Positions 47,586 through 64,000 of a stretch of DNA of 64,000 nucleotides are shown here, in pieces. A program made the position numbers and the translations under genes. How positions within the stretch are numbered: the stretch's first letter is position 1; every line of letters starts with the position of its first letter. Source of the stretch: Scortum barcoo (lineage: Eukaryota; Chordata; Actinopteri; Centrarchiformes; Terapontidae); contig CM041550.1 in the NCBI GenBank assembly GCA_023238725.1, positions 22,440,586 to 22,504,585 of the forward strand. The letters run 5' to 3'. Below the pieces are notes generated by a model that did no database searches, had not been told where the DNA came from, and was given only the letters and a program-made list of their open reading frames with translations.

Positions 47586-48769
47586 AATGAAAAATTTCCC
47601 TGCCTCTTACGGCTTCAGTAAGTTTACGGTGCAGATGGTTAGTTTTTTTATTTTACCTTACCTTTAGGATATACAATTATCGTAATTCAGATTCTAGCTT
47701 TTGTAGTTCAGTATAGTTTACCTTTTAAATTTAGAATAAGCCACTGATCTAAATATATTTTTTGTCCTGTGCTATTTTAATTTCAAAAAGCAAAATATAA
47801 CTTCAAACCTTTTTATTAGAAATCAATGATTTCAGAACAGGGACTCCACTTCTGTGCCCAGTATAATGTCTGATTCCTTGTATGTGCTACATCTGAAGGC
47901 CTCAGTGGAGTCAAAAGGTTGGTTTCTATCTAAAACCAATTAAGATCACAGAGCAGATCAGCTAACATTTTACTGCTGAAAATAGCCAGGCTTTATCATG
48001 TAACAGGACTTAGGGCAGATATCTGTTTTATCGGCTTAAATCCCAATTACAACTTTGAACAAACCCCTCTTGGAGCGACGCAATCCCACATGATATATAC
48101 TTAGATCCAAATGTGGCATATTAAAGCTCTAATGTCCCAATTAAAATATAAACTTTCTGCCTCATTTACCAGGCTGTCGAAACCAACGTGAATGAAAGGA
48201 CGCCGTGTTGTCAGACAGCAGAATAAAATAAATGCCTGTTTTGGTGGGAAATATAGTTTCTGTTTGGTGATGCACCTGAGACTCAACACTCAAAAGACAC
48301 CAAGGTAACAGATGTTGTGTGCCGTGGGAGTAACCATCCTCCCTCCTTTCTTTTCTTTCTTCCACTCCTTCAGTGATGTAAGGTCCCCCCTGGCATTTTT
48401 TTTCCTCTCAGCCCTGATATTCACAAACAACGTCCTTGTAACTTATTTCTCCCCAAACTCCTTTCCACCATCTGTTTTAGAGCGGGTCATGTACTGAGAG
48501 GAAGGGGAAAATATTGAGAAAGAAGAAAGCAGGAGAGAAAGACACGCTTGACGGGCTCTGCATCGCACTCGCAGGCATTAGGGATACGTTCAGCGCGAGC
48601 TGGCGTTCTGTGTTGGTTGACAACAACAGAAGTACATCACAACAGCTCCAACTGACAGCTTGCCAGCGCCAGTTTTTATTTGCTAACAAGCACGTCAATT
48701 TCCCATTAGCGTCCTTGTTGGAGAGACAGTGTGGGGTCTACAAAGGGGGATTTAAGACAGACTCTCATA
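47586..48769. other. Non-coding stretch, no gene seen
   Basis: AT-rich until about 47850, then mixed. Short open frames on both strands at 48100-48790 have no recognisable motif. Confidence 0.45.
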
Positions 48770-48960
48770 AAAATTACATCAGATAAGGTGATTCGGCCCA
48801 TTGAACCGTAGCCGTATTGGGAGCAATTTTGAGTTTCCATTAATAGTAAGAGACAGGCAAACGTGTGGAGGAAATATCCCAAGTTTTCTATTCTAATCAG
48901 TATTCCAGAGTGCAGTGACTCTCCATTACCTTCTCAAAAGATTTCAAATAGGTGGATGAA
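48770..48960. promoter_or_regulatory. Candidate conserved non-coding element
   Basis: Complex block with several CpGs (GATTCGGCCC, GAACCGTAGCCGTATTGGG) and CCATTAATAGTAAG. Inference from texture only. Confidence 0.22.
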
Positions 48961-48989
48961 TATCTGAACTCCCACCATGCTGCATATTT

Positions 48990-49150
48990 CCTCTCCTTTC
49001 TACAAACCCGGCCTTTTCTGCCTTCCCTTCTCTGACTCTGATATCCACCTTCTCTTTCCTCATGTTTTCCCCCCTCTTTTCTTACTGACATTCCACTCTT
49101 TATCCCAGATCTTGCTCCATCTCCCTCTCCCTAAGGCCTTATCTCTACCC
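48990..49150. repeat. Polypyrimidine-rich tract
   Basis: About 160 bp strongly enriched in C and T on the plus strand, with C6 and T-rich runs, followed by short CA repeats to about 49205. Confidence 0.7.
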
Positions 49151-49254
49151 CACCAGCACCGCCACACACTCGCACACACTCTCAATCACACACACACGCA
49201 CACCTCTCACCCCTGTCCTTCATTTTTAGTTGCAGGCGTCTGTCTCTTCAGCTC

Positions 49255-49500
49255 CTGCAGCGTAGCCAGCTAGCGAGCTGTCAGGGCCTGGGAGCTGTCT
49301 GCCTCTGATTATGCTATCATATTGCCCTGCCGGTGCAGTTATCTCCCATTCGGACCAAGAGGAATCCAGTTTCATATTGGCCATTAATGTTTAACGAGAC
49401 AGGAGTTTAGAGGTGGGTGTGGGGAGCCAGTGACCCTGAGGGCTAGATCCAATTTAGCTTTGGGGCAAGCCGATTGTGACATTATCTTTGCACATACTGT
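49255..49500. promoter_or_regulatory. Candidate conserved non-coding element
   Basis: Complex, repeat-free block with TGATTATGCTATCATATTGC, GGCCATTAATGTTTAACGAG and CCAATTTAGCTTTGG. It resembles vertebrate enhancer sequence. Not tested. Confidence 0.28.
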
Positions 49501-49677
49501 ATACAGACAACATACATGTATTTTTATTCAATGGTGCAGAGCGAGAGCCAATGACAAAGAGACACAGATGTAGACTTTCTGAGAAATATTAACCTGAAAA
49601 ACAGTGAAATGAAAAGAAAGGAAAAAAAAACATTTTCCAGGTTTTCATCCTGTACTGTTTACTGTATGGCAAATATT

Positions 49678-54675
<4,998 letters not shown>

Positions 54676-54880
54676 GAACGAATGGTTTAATGAGCATGGA
54701 GAATACACAGTCACCTGATCTCAACCCAGCTAAATGCCTATATGAGATTTTGGACTGAGGAGTTAGGCAGCACTCTGAAAACACCAAATGTGGGACTATC
54801 GTCTAGAAGAATGGTGCTGACATGGAGAATAAATGACGAATAGCATCGAAGCTGTTCTGGAGGCTCATGGAGGGCTGTAT
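54676..54880 (+). mobile_element. Tc1/mariner-like transposon relic, 3' part of transposase (copy 2)
   Basis: Same family and same part as the relic at 1690-2012: EWFNEHG (54680 on), then SPDLNP, ATTTTGGACTGA, CTCTGAAAACACCAAATG, AGAATGGTGCTGACAT and GAAGCTGTTCTGGAGG in the same order. Here the D before LNP is kept, but the catalytic E of the family pattern NP-x-E is replaced by K. About 22 bp between EWFNEH and SPDLNP are missing. It is dead and truncated on the 5' side. Comparison with copy 1 shows independent decay, so both insertions are old. Confidence 0.65.
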
Positions 54881-56189
54881 GATTGAATACCAGCAGCCAC
54901 GAATGGGCCAAAATCATTTTAGAGGACCTCTCCAGAGAAGACAAGTGAGAGAGTACAGCTCTACGTCGACTGCACAACAGTGACATCAGTACAGTCGAGC
55001 CCGGGCAGATTTTGGTCCAGAGCTCTCAACCAAACTTGGGAATGTGGCAGAGGGAGCATTATTCATGTAGCTTGAGAAATGCTTTAGGTCCAGCGTGGCC
55101 ACTCAGTCCTTTGTGGGTTTACAAAGCTGGGTGAGATGGCTTCCAGTTATTCAACCGGGGCCTTTTTTTTTGCTCCCCTAAACTATCATAGCCAGAGTTG
55201 TGTCCTAAAAAATGCAACAGAATGCTTTTCCCCCTTTGGCCACATCCACGATGAAGATGTGAGACAGTTCTCAGACTGTTTTCACTGCATGCAATATATA
55301 CTAGCACTCCTGCTTGTCTTTGTGAACTATGATGTAACCTGGAATAAGAAAATATACCTGAACCGTAATAGTCAGCTGTTTGTAAATTATATAGACATGT
55401 GAACATTTAAGGATTCTTCTGTCAGCAGAATAGCTGTAAATATTGCACTGAGGAACGGTAAAAGTCACAGTGAGTAGATTTGATGGGAGTTGCTCGAGAG
55501 AGTCTTTTACTACAGTTTCAGCAAACATTAAACCTCAAACACTGTGGTTAACCCATTCCATATGTGAAATGCATGCCATGCAAACTGAATATTCTTGTCA
55601 TATGGAAAGTCACATGGCAAGCCCACATTGTGAGCCCTGATTAATGTAGCCTGGAGTCAGTCACAGTAACAGATGTTGAAACTACAGTCTATGTAAATCA
55701 GAAGTGAAAGTTATGAAAAAAAATCAAAACAGGTTCTCCTCTCTTGTTCATGCTCAATGATTAAACTGTGTGTGACACTGACTCTATGTAAACTCACATA
55801 AGAGATAGTCTTTTGTGTATATGTATTGTGCTCCAAGTAAAGTGACACATAAATAGGAAACAGTACAGTATTTTAAACATGTACGCTATATAGCCTGTAC
55901 AGTATACTGTATATACACAGACTGAGACATGGGTGAACGATGTTCATCCCGTTAGCAGAATCCAGCCATGGTGCATTAAAGCTGTTGTGGAGCCTTGTAG
56001 TGGTTCAGCATTTTACTTACACACTTTAAGTTTGCTTCTCTGTCAATTTATCACCCACCTTTAAGTACCTTATAGAAACCTAAGTGAAGGTCACCCTCTG
56101 TGTAGGTAAAAAACCTCCAACTTGAGCAAAGTCAGGAGGTGTTTTAAAAGTTTCTCTGTAGGAAGTGGAGCATTTTTTGCTCTCTCTGG
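54881..56189. other. Non-coding stretch, no gene seen
   Basis: Mixed sequence without recognisable features. Overlapping short frames on both strands at 55119-55528 are probably chance. Confidence 0.45.
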
Positions 56190-56305
56190 CTGTGTCTCGA
56201 AGGTAGTTTTCCATTAATCCACAGAATTGATCCCAGGTTCCTCTCATCCATAAGCCGAAGTGTCCTTGAGCAAGACGTTAAACCCTGAGTTGCCTTTTTT
56301 TTTTT
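56190..56305. repeat. Teleost dispersed repeat fragment (SINE/MITE-like)
   Basis: GAAGTGTCCTTGAGCAAGAC followed by GTTAAACCCTGAGTTGCC, preceded by GATCCCAGGTTCCTC. This is the phrase order of a very common short repeat in fish genomes. A T11 run follows at about 56297. Only a fragment is present. Confidence 0.5.
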
Positions 56306-56635
56306 TGCTATGTCTTTTTCGTATGTTGCAGTTGTTTTTGCTAATATGATAGATGGAAACATTCTCCAACATATAGGCCAATTTAGGAACCAGTGCAAGA
56401 ATGGAAAGAGTTGGACCCATCAGAAGACCAAGACCCCATTAAAGCTCATCAAATTGGCTGTTATTGATGATTTCAGCTACAGCGAGGTACTGGTACTCTT
56501 TCTTGAGCCCTGTGTTTTGTTTTATTTTGTTTTTTCCTAATATTTCTTTAAAATATTTCTTTTCTTTAAAAAAATTAAAAGGGAAGATATCAGTGGATTA
56601 CTTTAATCCACTAAAAAAGGAAATTTAGAAGCGTG
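56306..56635. other. Non-coding spacer, no gene seen
   Basis: A 76-codon plus-strand open frame (56310-56540) has no recognisable motif. The end is T/A-rich. Confidence 0.4.
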
Positions 56636-57045
56636 ATGTAAGATCGTGGACCAAGCAGGTGAACCCAAATGCAGGACCAGACTCAAGACAATGAGCTTTT
56701 AAAGGTTTTAATTAACGAGATCTTACAAGGCTTGAGAATGGCTGGATCACAGAAGCACTCTTGACAAGACAATGACGTGTCACAAGGAAGTACGTTTGAC
56801 AATTTGGCAACAAGACATGGGAAATGCAGACAATATATACACATGAGATAATGGGCAACAGGTTGGAAACAATCAGGGCGGGGCAGACAATCACACTGGC
56901 GGGAAACACACAATGGGAGGAAGTTAAGGGACCTGAAACGAGAGGAGAGTTAGGGATTTCAAAATAAAAGACAAGCCAGAACAGGAAACAGAAACATGAC
57001 AGACATGAAACTTAACAGACTTGACGAGACATAACAGATGTGTGA
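56636..57045. repeat. Teleost dispersed repeat, probably non-autonomous
   Basis: Begins with TCGTGGACCAAGCAGGTGAA and CCCAAATGCAGGACCAGACT. Further on it has GGAAACAATCAGGGCGGGGC, AGACAATCACACTGGCGGG and AACAGGAAACAGAAACATGA. I recall this order from an abundant fish element. No protein. I do not see convincing target-site duplications. Confidence 0.5.
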
Positions 57046-59449
57046 TAAAGATTTTTTTCTATGATTTCTGAGTGAATTAATGGACATTTATTTGCAGTGG
57101 ACATCAGCGGAAGTGGAAGTCAGGAAGTGTAAGTCACACCAAATGGTATCAGCGTGTGTTCGTGTGTGTGCTCAGATTTGACTGGGTTATAACACTGAGA
57201 AGCAGTGTGATTTCTGACTCAAACTCATCTCACTCAGTGTCTTGTTGTCAGGAGTCTCCAGCATCCCGCAGGCTTTTGTCCTTCTCTTTTAGCCTGTGGA
57301 CTATCCATCTCTATCACAGTCCATATTCTGTAATTTCCCAATGGTTAAAATGCCATCTGAAATAAGTTAAATTACAGAGGGGTGCAGTGAATATTTAATT
57401 CCTCACCTCCCCCTGTAATTTAATCCCATTAGAAGGGGATTGGAGATGATAAGACTGCTTTTTTAGTTTGCCAGTAGAGTTGGGAGGAACACTATAAAAT
57501 AGCTAGCACTACTATTAGAAATATTAGCTGTTTGATAACGATTCATTACATCACATTACAAAAAAGTTGTCTTATACTGTAGGAGCATTAGTACTTTCAT
57601 TTCATTATCTTCTAGTAATATAAGAGGAAAAATTCAAACCTTCAGCATCCTGGTCCCAATTGATGTGATTGTAGCCACATATAAACCTACAGAAATGTAG
57701 CTTTATTCTGCCAAAGAAATACTCAGTTGTGAAGGTTTTTATACGCTATTAATGCCCATATAAATTTCTGTTAACTTCCTTGTTATGCAAAAAACTCTTT
57801 TTTTTTAAATAACTTGGGATTAAACTGTTCATTTAGAAGCTTTCTCCCCAGTCTAAAAGCTTGTGTGCTGTAACAAATTGTGTGCTGTGGCATTACAATG
57901 TTTAATGAAAACTTGAAAGCAAGGAGGAAATGTAATTTTCATGCACTTGGATTAGTAGGAGACTTCTTCATTAAGGAGGAAAATGAAGAAATCTATGGTT
58001 TGTGTAGTTAGTTTTCACTTTACTCCAGCTCTGTGTGCCAGCAGGTGTCTAAACAATGCCAAGGCAGTGGAAGTGAATGGAGTGTAATAGGTCCTCACCA
58101 TTAAATGTTGAGTTTGGGGCGCTGCATGTCCAGGGAAAATCAATTTAAAGGGTTCTTCAAATGAAACGGATTTGAAAATTAATTGAACTCCCGGTGGCTG
58201 AACATGTTGAGTGTGTTGGCTCTGATCAAGTACAACCAGCTGTAGGGACTGAACGAATCTTGCCATTATTTTTAATTTGTGTCAGACCCTTTTCATGAAT
58301 GGTGGCTCATTAAAACCCTCTGTTTCACACCCCTGCTCCCTGTTTACAAATGCAGTGACTAACACTTGTCGCTACATGGTCACAGCTACTATAAAGTTTT
58401 AACATCTGGTAGATTAAGAGATGAGGCATCCAGATTCGGCAGAATATTAGAATGCAACGAGCAGACCCCAAATGTTTTACTGTTAATGCCAGCTGAAATA
58501 GATTCTACCCATTTGGCTGAAGGATGGGATTAGTTGGTGACAGCAGTGAATGGAATGATGCTGAGAAATAAAAATGTTCAGTGATTTTAAATTGTGAAAG
58601 ATGGATTTTTTAAGTTGGTGATGAAGTTTGTTTCTGAACTGCTATGTATTTATTTTAAAGGTGGCAACCAGGTTTATCACATAAGATAAAAGGAGGTCTG
58701 CAGAACTGGTAAGTCTGTGGGAGCAGTACAGACCTCATTAAATATCCATAACCCAGCTAACCAGTAACAATAACACTTCAGCCCATGAACACCAGAGGCC
58801 AGCACCATCTGGGTGGACTTACAAAGTAAATATGTTGTAAACAAGTTTTATACTGAACTGAAAGTCAGAGTTTGACTGCTGTTTGGGAGAATCCAGGTCA
58901 CCTTGAGTCCGTGCTAATGCCCAAGTTTGCAGACTTGAACAGACAGGCAGGAGCTGTCAAGTAGTAGGCAAGTACATCCCAACGTGGCAGAGTTTCAAAA
59001 CTCTTAACTCTCACTTGATCCACAGCAGCTCCTGAGACCAGTTCAAAGCATTATTTAGAGCTGAGACAACACAATTCACCACAGCCTATTGCGTAACAAT
59101 ACACAGGTTTTGTGCCTGACAGTAATCAATAAAAAGTTTGTGACATGCTGGATTCACTGTGAATATCATTTTTCATGTCCAGAAGCACATTATTAAACAG
59201 TTATTGGAGAATCCTCACAGATGGTCATCGTTTAATATCAGCAGTGTATTCTTGATTAGACTGATAATAAAAGCTCATATCTAACACTGTCAGTGTGAAG
59301 ATCAAGTGTATGATCCTTTTATCAGTAAATTTAAGAGATACATTTGTTAGCTAAAAATGTTATCAAACTGTGTGCTGTATGGTTTATCTGTATAATAATA
59401 ATCTATTTATGAAATAAAACCAACAAAGATCTGAGCTTGATGGAACCAC
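57046..59449. other. Non-coding stretch, no gene seen
   Basis: Mixed to AT-rich. An inverted AATCCC/GGGATT pair lies at 57422-57441. The parts around 57380-57480 and 58130-58270 have some enhancer-like texture. No gene recognised. Confidence 0.45.
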
Positions 59450-59660
59450 ATCTATGTGAAAGCCGCGGGATGTCCTCATTAATCAAGTGTGTCCCCAGGA
59501 GCTCTGATAAACCTCCACAGGCCTGTGGTCCTCACAGACACCTGGCACTGTGGTAATTACCAGACATACGTCACACAAGTAGGCACTCGACTATCCTCCG
59601 AGATTAGTGTGGGTGCTGGGACGGACCCATTGTCAGCACCCTGATGTTTTTGGCCTTAAT
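59450..59660. promoter_or_regulatory. Candidate conserved non-coding element
   Basis: Complex block with CCTCATTAATCAAGTGTG, GTGGTAATTACCAGAC (palindromic GGTAATTACC) and ATACGTCACAC, a CRE-like CGTCA. Inference from texture only. Confidence 0.28.
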
Positions 59661-62600
59661 TACCTTGTTTTTTTTTCAGAAATTTCTGTCTAATATGATT
59701 AAAGATAACTAAAACACTAAATACATTACAGAGCTGACTTTCTACAGTTTTTAAGAAAATAAACCGGAGAATATTTTAATATTGTGAGACTGTCAGTCTT
59801 TGTGTGTTATCAGCGTGTTGCAGCTCTCCTTCTGGAAGAACACTTTCAAATGTTTTTTCAAAAGTCAGGCGAGTAACTACACTGATAACACTACGGTGTT
59901 TGATGACTAAAGTACACGTTTCTTGTAACTTCCAAGTAATAACCGCTGGGCACTTCTTAAAGTACAATACACATGTTTCACAGCAGACACTCTGACATAA
60001 AATGACAAGCACAGGTGTAACTAATAACGTTAATATTAGCTGTATCCCATTTAGGGGTGCCAGTTCCAGGGCCCTGGTGTTGTGCCTGCTGGCTCACTGT
60101 CATGGCTTACTGGAACATCCAAATGGAGGGAAGCCATCATTAACATTATTAGTTCCACCTGTGCATTTCCTGCCATGACAAGTCAAAATGCGGTGGAATA
60201 GGCCTTTATGTCCATTTAAAGGTGATGAAATATTTACTGCAATGCTGAACAATATATCAAGTAGTATACAAGTATCACATTACTTATTCTACCCATCTTA
60301 TCTAAGCACAATGTAGTCAATAACCTGGGAATGTGGTACATATGGTACACATGAGATGGCGAGACATTTTAATTCTGGGTTTTTTGCAGTATTACATCAG
60401 TAGTTGGTACAGTGCTTCAGAGTGGGCAGAATAAAGCCAATGAACCATGGTATTTGTACATCATTGGTATCACACCATGGCATCAAGGGTCTGACATGTT
60501 CATCTGTTCATCAGATGCACTTGTCAATTGTTTTGTCACCGGTGTGCAGTCACCAGGTCCTGACATGTCTGTTTGTGCTGCCCTCTTATGTAATCACCCC
60601 GTGGGCTCTATTCTATGACGAGGACAAGGGGAGTAGCCTTGAAAAGCGCCAGGGCTGCCAGAAACTGTATATCAGCATCAGTGATACCATAATAAAAAAG
60701 AATGATTACCAATATCTCCAGCTGGTTATCAAGGAGCTAAATCAAATTTATAATAGAAATATGACATATCTATATTACACAGGAGCACAGTACTGTGTAC
60801 TGTCACAGCTGCATGTGAGATTGCTCCTGGAAGATAAATGTAAAATATACCTTGAAGACATATGCATACAGTATAGGCTGTAATTCTTTTTTTTTTACTG
60901 TTTTTATATATTATGTCACTATATCAAAGACACAAATTTGACACATACTTAAATAAATTAACTGTATTTAGAATAGAGAAAAATGTTTTTTGAATTCCTG
61001 TTTTGATTAAGATTATAATAAGATATTTTTGTGCAACTTTAATTGGATTTATTACATGTTTTAAATGTTTGGCTTTGCTATTAAGTTGTGCAAGGTTCCA
61101 AATGCAAATTGAGGTATTTGGAAAGTTGGCAGAAATAATTAAAATAACTTTGCACCATACTTTCTAGCTTTTTAAAAACAACTGCAGAATAAGTTTCATC
61201 ATTGCCTCATCATTACCTCATGGTCACATTGGTGTGTTTTAGAACTGCGGTCAAGTGAACTCATTATCCCAGCTCCCACTCAGGTCAAAGTAACAAATTC
61301 ACTTAATCCCAGTAAAAGCACTTAAAAGGTCAAAACTTAAATGAGATCAGTGCTGTGTGAATGCATCCATCCAGCATGTCTCACAATATCTCTCACCTTT
61401 CTCGTGATTACATCAGCTTCTTGAGGCCCTCGCTGATGACTGGAGTGGGTATCGCAGTGAACGTGACTTACAATCGGGTCAGCAAGATGAATGACAATGT
61501 AGATTTTCTCATCTTTGTGAATGCTGTTGTTTAACAGCCATAGAAGCAGACCCCACTAATCTCCTCTGGAGGAAGTAACATGCTGTGCTGTTGCCATGGT
61601 TACAACCACTGTGCCTGACCAGTTTTTGCCAGTACAGCACATCTCTAATGTAAAAGTTATTTCAAAGTTTAATTTAAAAATTACTCAGAATATTGTAATA
61701 ATAAATTATGAAGAGTGACCATGTTTCACAGGTAAAGGAAGTGAACTTTAAGCAAGCTCTTAATGATTATTTGAAAGCACTGTTTCTTCTTCCTTAACAT
61801 GAGGTGATGGTAAGGGCATCAGTAAGGGCAAAAAATGTTTTAAAAATAAATCTGAATTCCATATGTCTTTCCTGAATAAGTGGCATCAAGCCCACTAAAA
61901 CAGCAATCTTCTAAATAAGTAGCAGCCCCTCCCCACTCATCACCGTATAATTGTTGGTCTTTGAGGACCCAACAATCTCTCTGGCTCTAAGCTTTTCAAG
62001 TGTGGAGAAGCTGAGGCTTAGCTCTGTACGTGGGAAGGCCATAGAGTGGAGATGAACAATTGTGCCATTCTGTGACTGGAGGGTGTATGATTGGATATGG
62101 CCTCCCCTGCTATTGCAACTGACACAAAAAGCTAGATTTTAACCTCTTTATCAAGGGAAAGTTGATTTTACACACACAACCGCTTCTTAAGCAGTGCCAT
62201 TTCTCACATTCGCGCTCGTTCACAGCCGTCCAGAAAAACCAGACACAGGTGGGGGACGACCACCTTGTGCAAAGGTATTTCAGCAGCCATGAGAGAGAAG
62301 AGGTTATTACATCTTTAGTTCCAGCTCCGATTTCCCAGTCCTCAGATATTTGAACTGGAGTCTTTCTGGCAATGTTTTTAACCTCTCGGCTGCCATCATA
62401 ATATAGGTAAAGTGTGCATATAGGAACTATCCTAGCAGCACGTGGAAATGGATTGTTCTGTGGCACTGTGACTTCTGATTTATTCTATGAGGAGCTGAGG
62501 GATCTGAAGGTTTACTTTGATGTGTACCCTCCCACACACAAGGGGTGATGAAAATCCCATTTGTGAGCTCTTGTTTCATGTATCATTAGATCTGATTTGC

Positions 62601-63074
62601 TGTGATATTTACTTTCAGCATTTTATTGCTCCTATTTTCCTTAAGGGATATCATTGCTTTTTGTATTGTGATAGTTAAAGACTACAATGAAATTTTATTG
62701 AGTAAAGGAATTATTAAGGAAACTTCTGATTTGCAATCAAGTTTAATTAGTATAAAGTTGGCAGACCCAAAACTTATTCAACATTTTTTACATGTATTGG
62801 CAAAAAGCCATCAAATCAACAACAGCACTCAGCACTTTCTTCAAAACTTTCAAATTAAAAGCCTAACAGAAATGGGTGGAATCATGCTGTTTGAGCTGCT
62901 CAAAGGCTTTTAGTTTGAAACATATGGAGAAATGGTTGCGAGTGCCTATGCAGAAATTATTATGGTTTATTGATGATAGACTTATAACAGTCAAAAGCAG
63001 CACAATACAAGTGACTGGAAACAATGAAGTAATCATTATAATTTAATGCCACCACCTCAGCAAAAATCAGCATT
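59661..63074. other. Non-coding stretch with one unassigned open frame
   Basis: Mixed to AT-rich. The frame at 60404-60883 (159 codons) is among the longest not explained by repeats, but I recognise no domain, and splice or promoter signals are not evident. The frame at 62602-62913 is Leu/Ile/Lys-rich as expected of AT-rich DNA. No gene is called. Confidence 0.4.
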
Positions 63075-63185
63075 CAGTAAAGTCAAGTCAGTTTTATTTA
63101 TACAGCGCAGTACTACAAATCAACTCAGAAACTCTGTGTACTTACAATCTATGTAATACACCGCACAACACCCACCCTGTCCTTG
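63075..63185. repeat. Teleost dispersed repeat fragment
   Basis: AGTCAAGTCAGTTTTATTTA followed by TACAGCGCAGTACTACAAAT, then CTTACAATCTATGTAATACA. The phrase TTTTATTTATAYAGCGC is typical of a short repeat found throughout fish genomes. Only a fragment remains. Confidence 0.5.
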
Positions 63186-64000
63186 ATTTCTTGATTCTGA
63201 AGCCAAAAATGATTGACTGATTGACATTAGTTTCTTCATTCGTGCCTCACAATCACTGGCTCACCAGCCATTTGGCCGCCAGCGTACTAGTGACATCAAA
63301 CATATTTATCTAGTTGTTCAGTGGCCAGTATAAAATGACACTCGCTTTACTCCGCTGACTGCATTCATTCCTGCACTGTCTGTTGCCACAGCTCCCTTCA
63401 CCACCTCCGCTTTCGCCCTGTGGGTTAAGCATTTGAAACAGTTAATTTAACAAGACAAGATTTCTGTTGACGTGTGTTCTTTAAGGGGGAAATTGTTCTC
63501 TCAGTACAATCCTTATACCTGGTGAAGATTTTCTTTCTGCCAAGTCAACCTGTATAACCACTTTCTATTAATGGTCAAATGATTTCATAGTGTGTCTAAC
63601 TTTTAGCCCATCATAAGGGTACAGTGTAAACTTTTTTCATCTAATTATCTTAATTTGTTGAGATAATTAGTTTTTGTTCTCTTCACAAACTCCCCTCGCT
63701 CCCCAGGGAAGTAGTGATGTGATATTAACAGGAAACGCAGAACTTCAGAATTTCAGCACAATTAACAAAACAGCACAGCTCAGTCCTCTGATCTGCACCA
63801 GTTAAGGAGCCAGACAGACACGAAGGCTTTAAGGCAGACACCAGCAAATACTGGTACATGAGAAACATCGGCGAGGAAGTGTATCATTTATTAATCCACA
63901 GACATTTCATCAACATTGCACAACTGACAGACCAGCGTTTTGCTCGTTTCCTGCAGTTTTTAATTCTTTTACATCACTCCTCGTCATTTCCTATTGTATA
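63186..64000. other. Non-coding stretch to the window end
   Basis: No recognisable gene or repeat. TCTAATTATCTTAATTTGTT and GAGATAATTAG near 63640-63670 form a small TAATTA cluster. Confidence 0.4.

Noticed and set aside
62602..62913. 103-codon ORF rich in Leu, Ile, Lys and Ser
   Set aside because: Composition is what AT-rich DNA gives by chance; no motif.

Overview
The window looks like vertebrate, most likely teleost fish, nuclear DNA. Three lines of evidence support this. It is AT-rich with long (TA)n, (CA)n and compound dinucleotide microsatellites. It has no dense ORF arrangement, operons or ribosome binding sites. It carries repeats typical of fish genomes: a near full-length Rex3-type (RTE clade) LINE with a GGAT-repeat tail, Tc1/mariner-like transposase relics, the tail of a LINE with a restriction-like endonuclease, and several short dispersed repeats I recognise from teleost sequence.

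I find no intact protein-coding gene. Every recognisable coding stretch is a transposon relic. The window is therefore best read as a gene desert or the inside of very long introns, with nothing to say which. Layout: 1-2.8 kb has a 53-bp duplication, a Tc1-like relic and an opposite-strand LINE tail between TA tracts. 2.8-12.5 kb is unique non-coding DNA with one conserved-element-like block (about 6.4-6.9 kb) and a dispersed repeat at 10.4 kb. 12.5-13.0 kb is a CpG-rich patch followed by a possible terminal exon. 14-31 kb is mostly non-coding with several enhancer-like blocks, a miRNA-sized hairpin at 20.6 kb, a LINE-like fragment at 25.6 kb and a long compound microsatellite at 28.5 kb. 31.4-34.6 kb is the Rex3 element with matching 11-bp target-site duplications. 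34.6-49.5 kb has further dispersed repeats, one carrying a perfect DR1 nuclear-receptor site, plus candidate regulatory blocks. 49.5-64 kb has a 47-unit (TA)n tract, a second Tc1-like relic and more dispersed repeats.

I found no convincing new biological system. The best leads are the CpG patch with its downstream open frame, the DR1 site inside a dispersed repeat, the hairpin at 20.6 kb, the exact Rex3 insertion boundaries and the candidate conserved non-coding blocks. Those blocks were picked by eye (CpG content, TAAT/ATTA and octamer-like words, lack of simple repeats) and need alignment to other fish genomes. Repeat family names come from memory of the families, not from a search.
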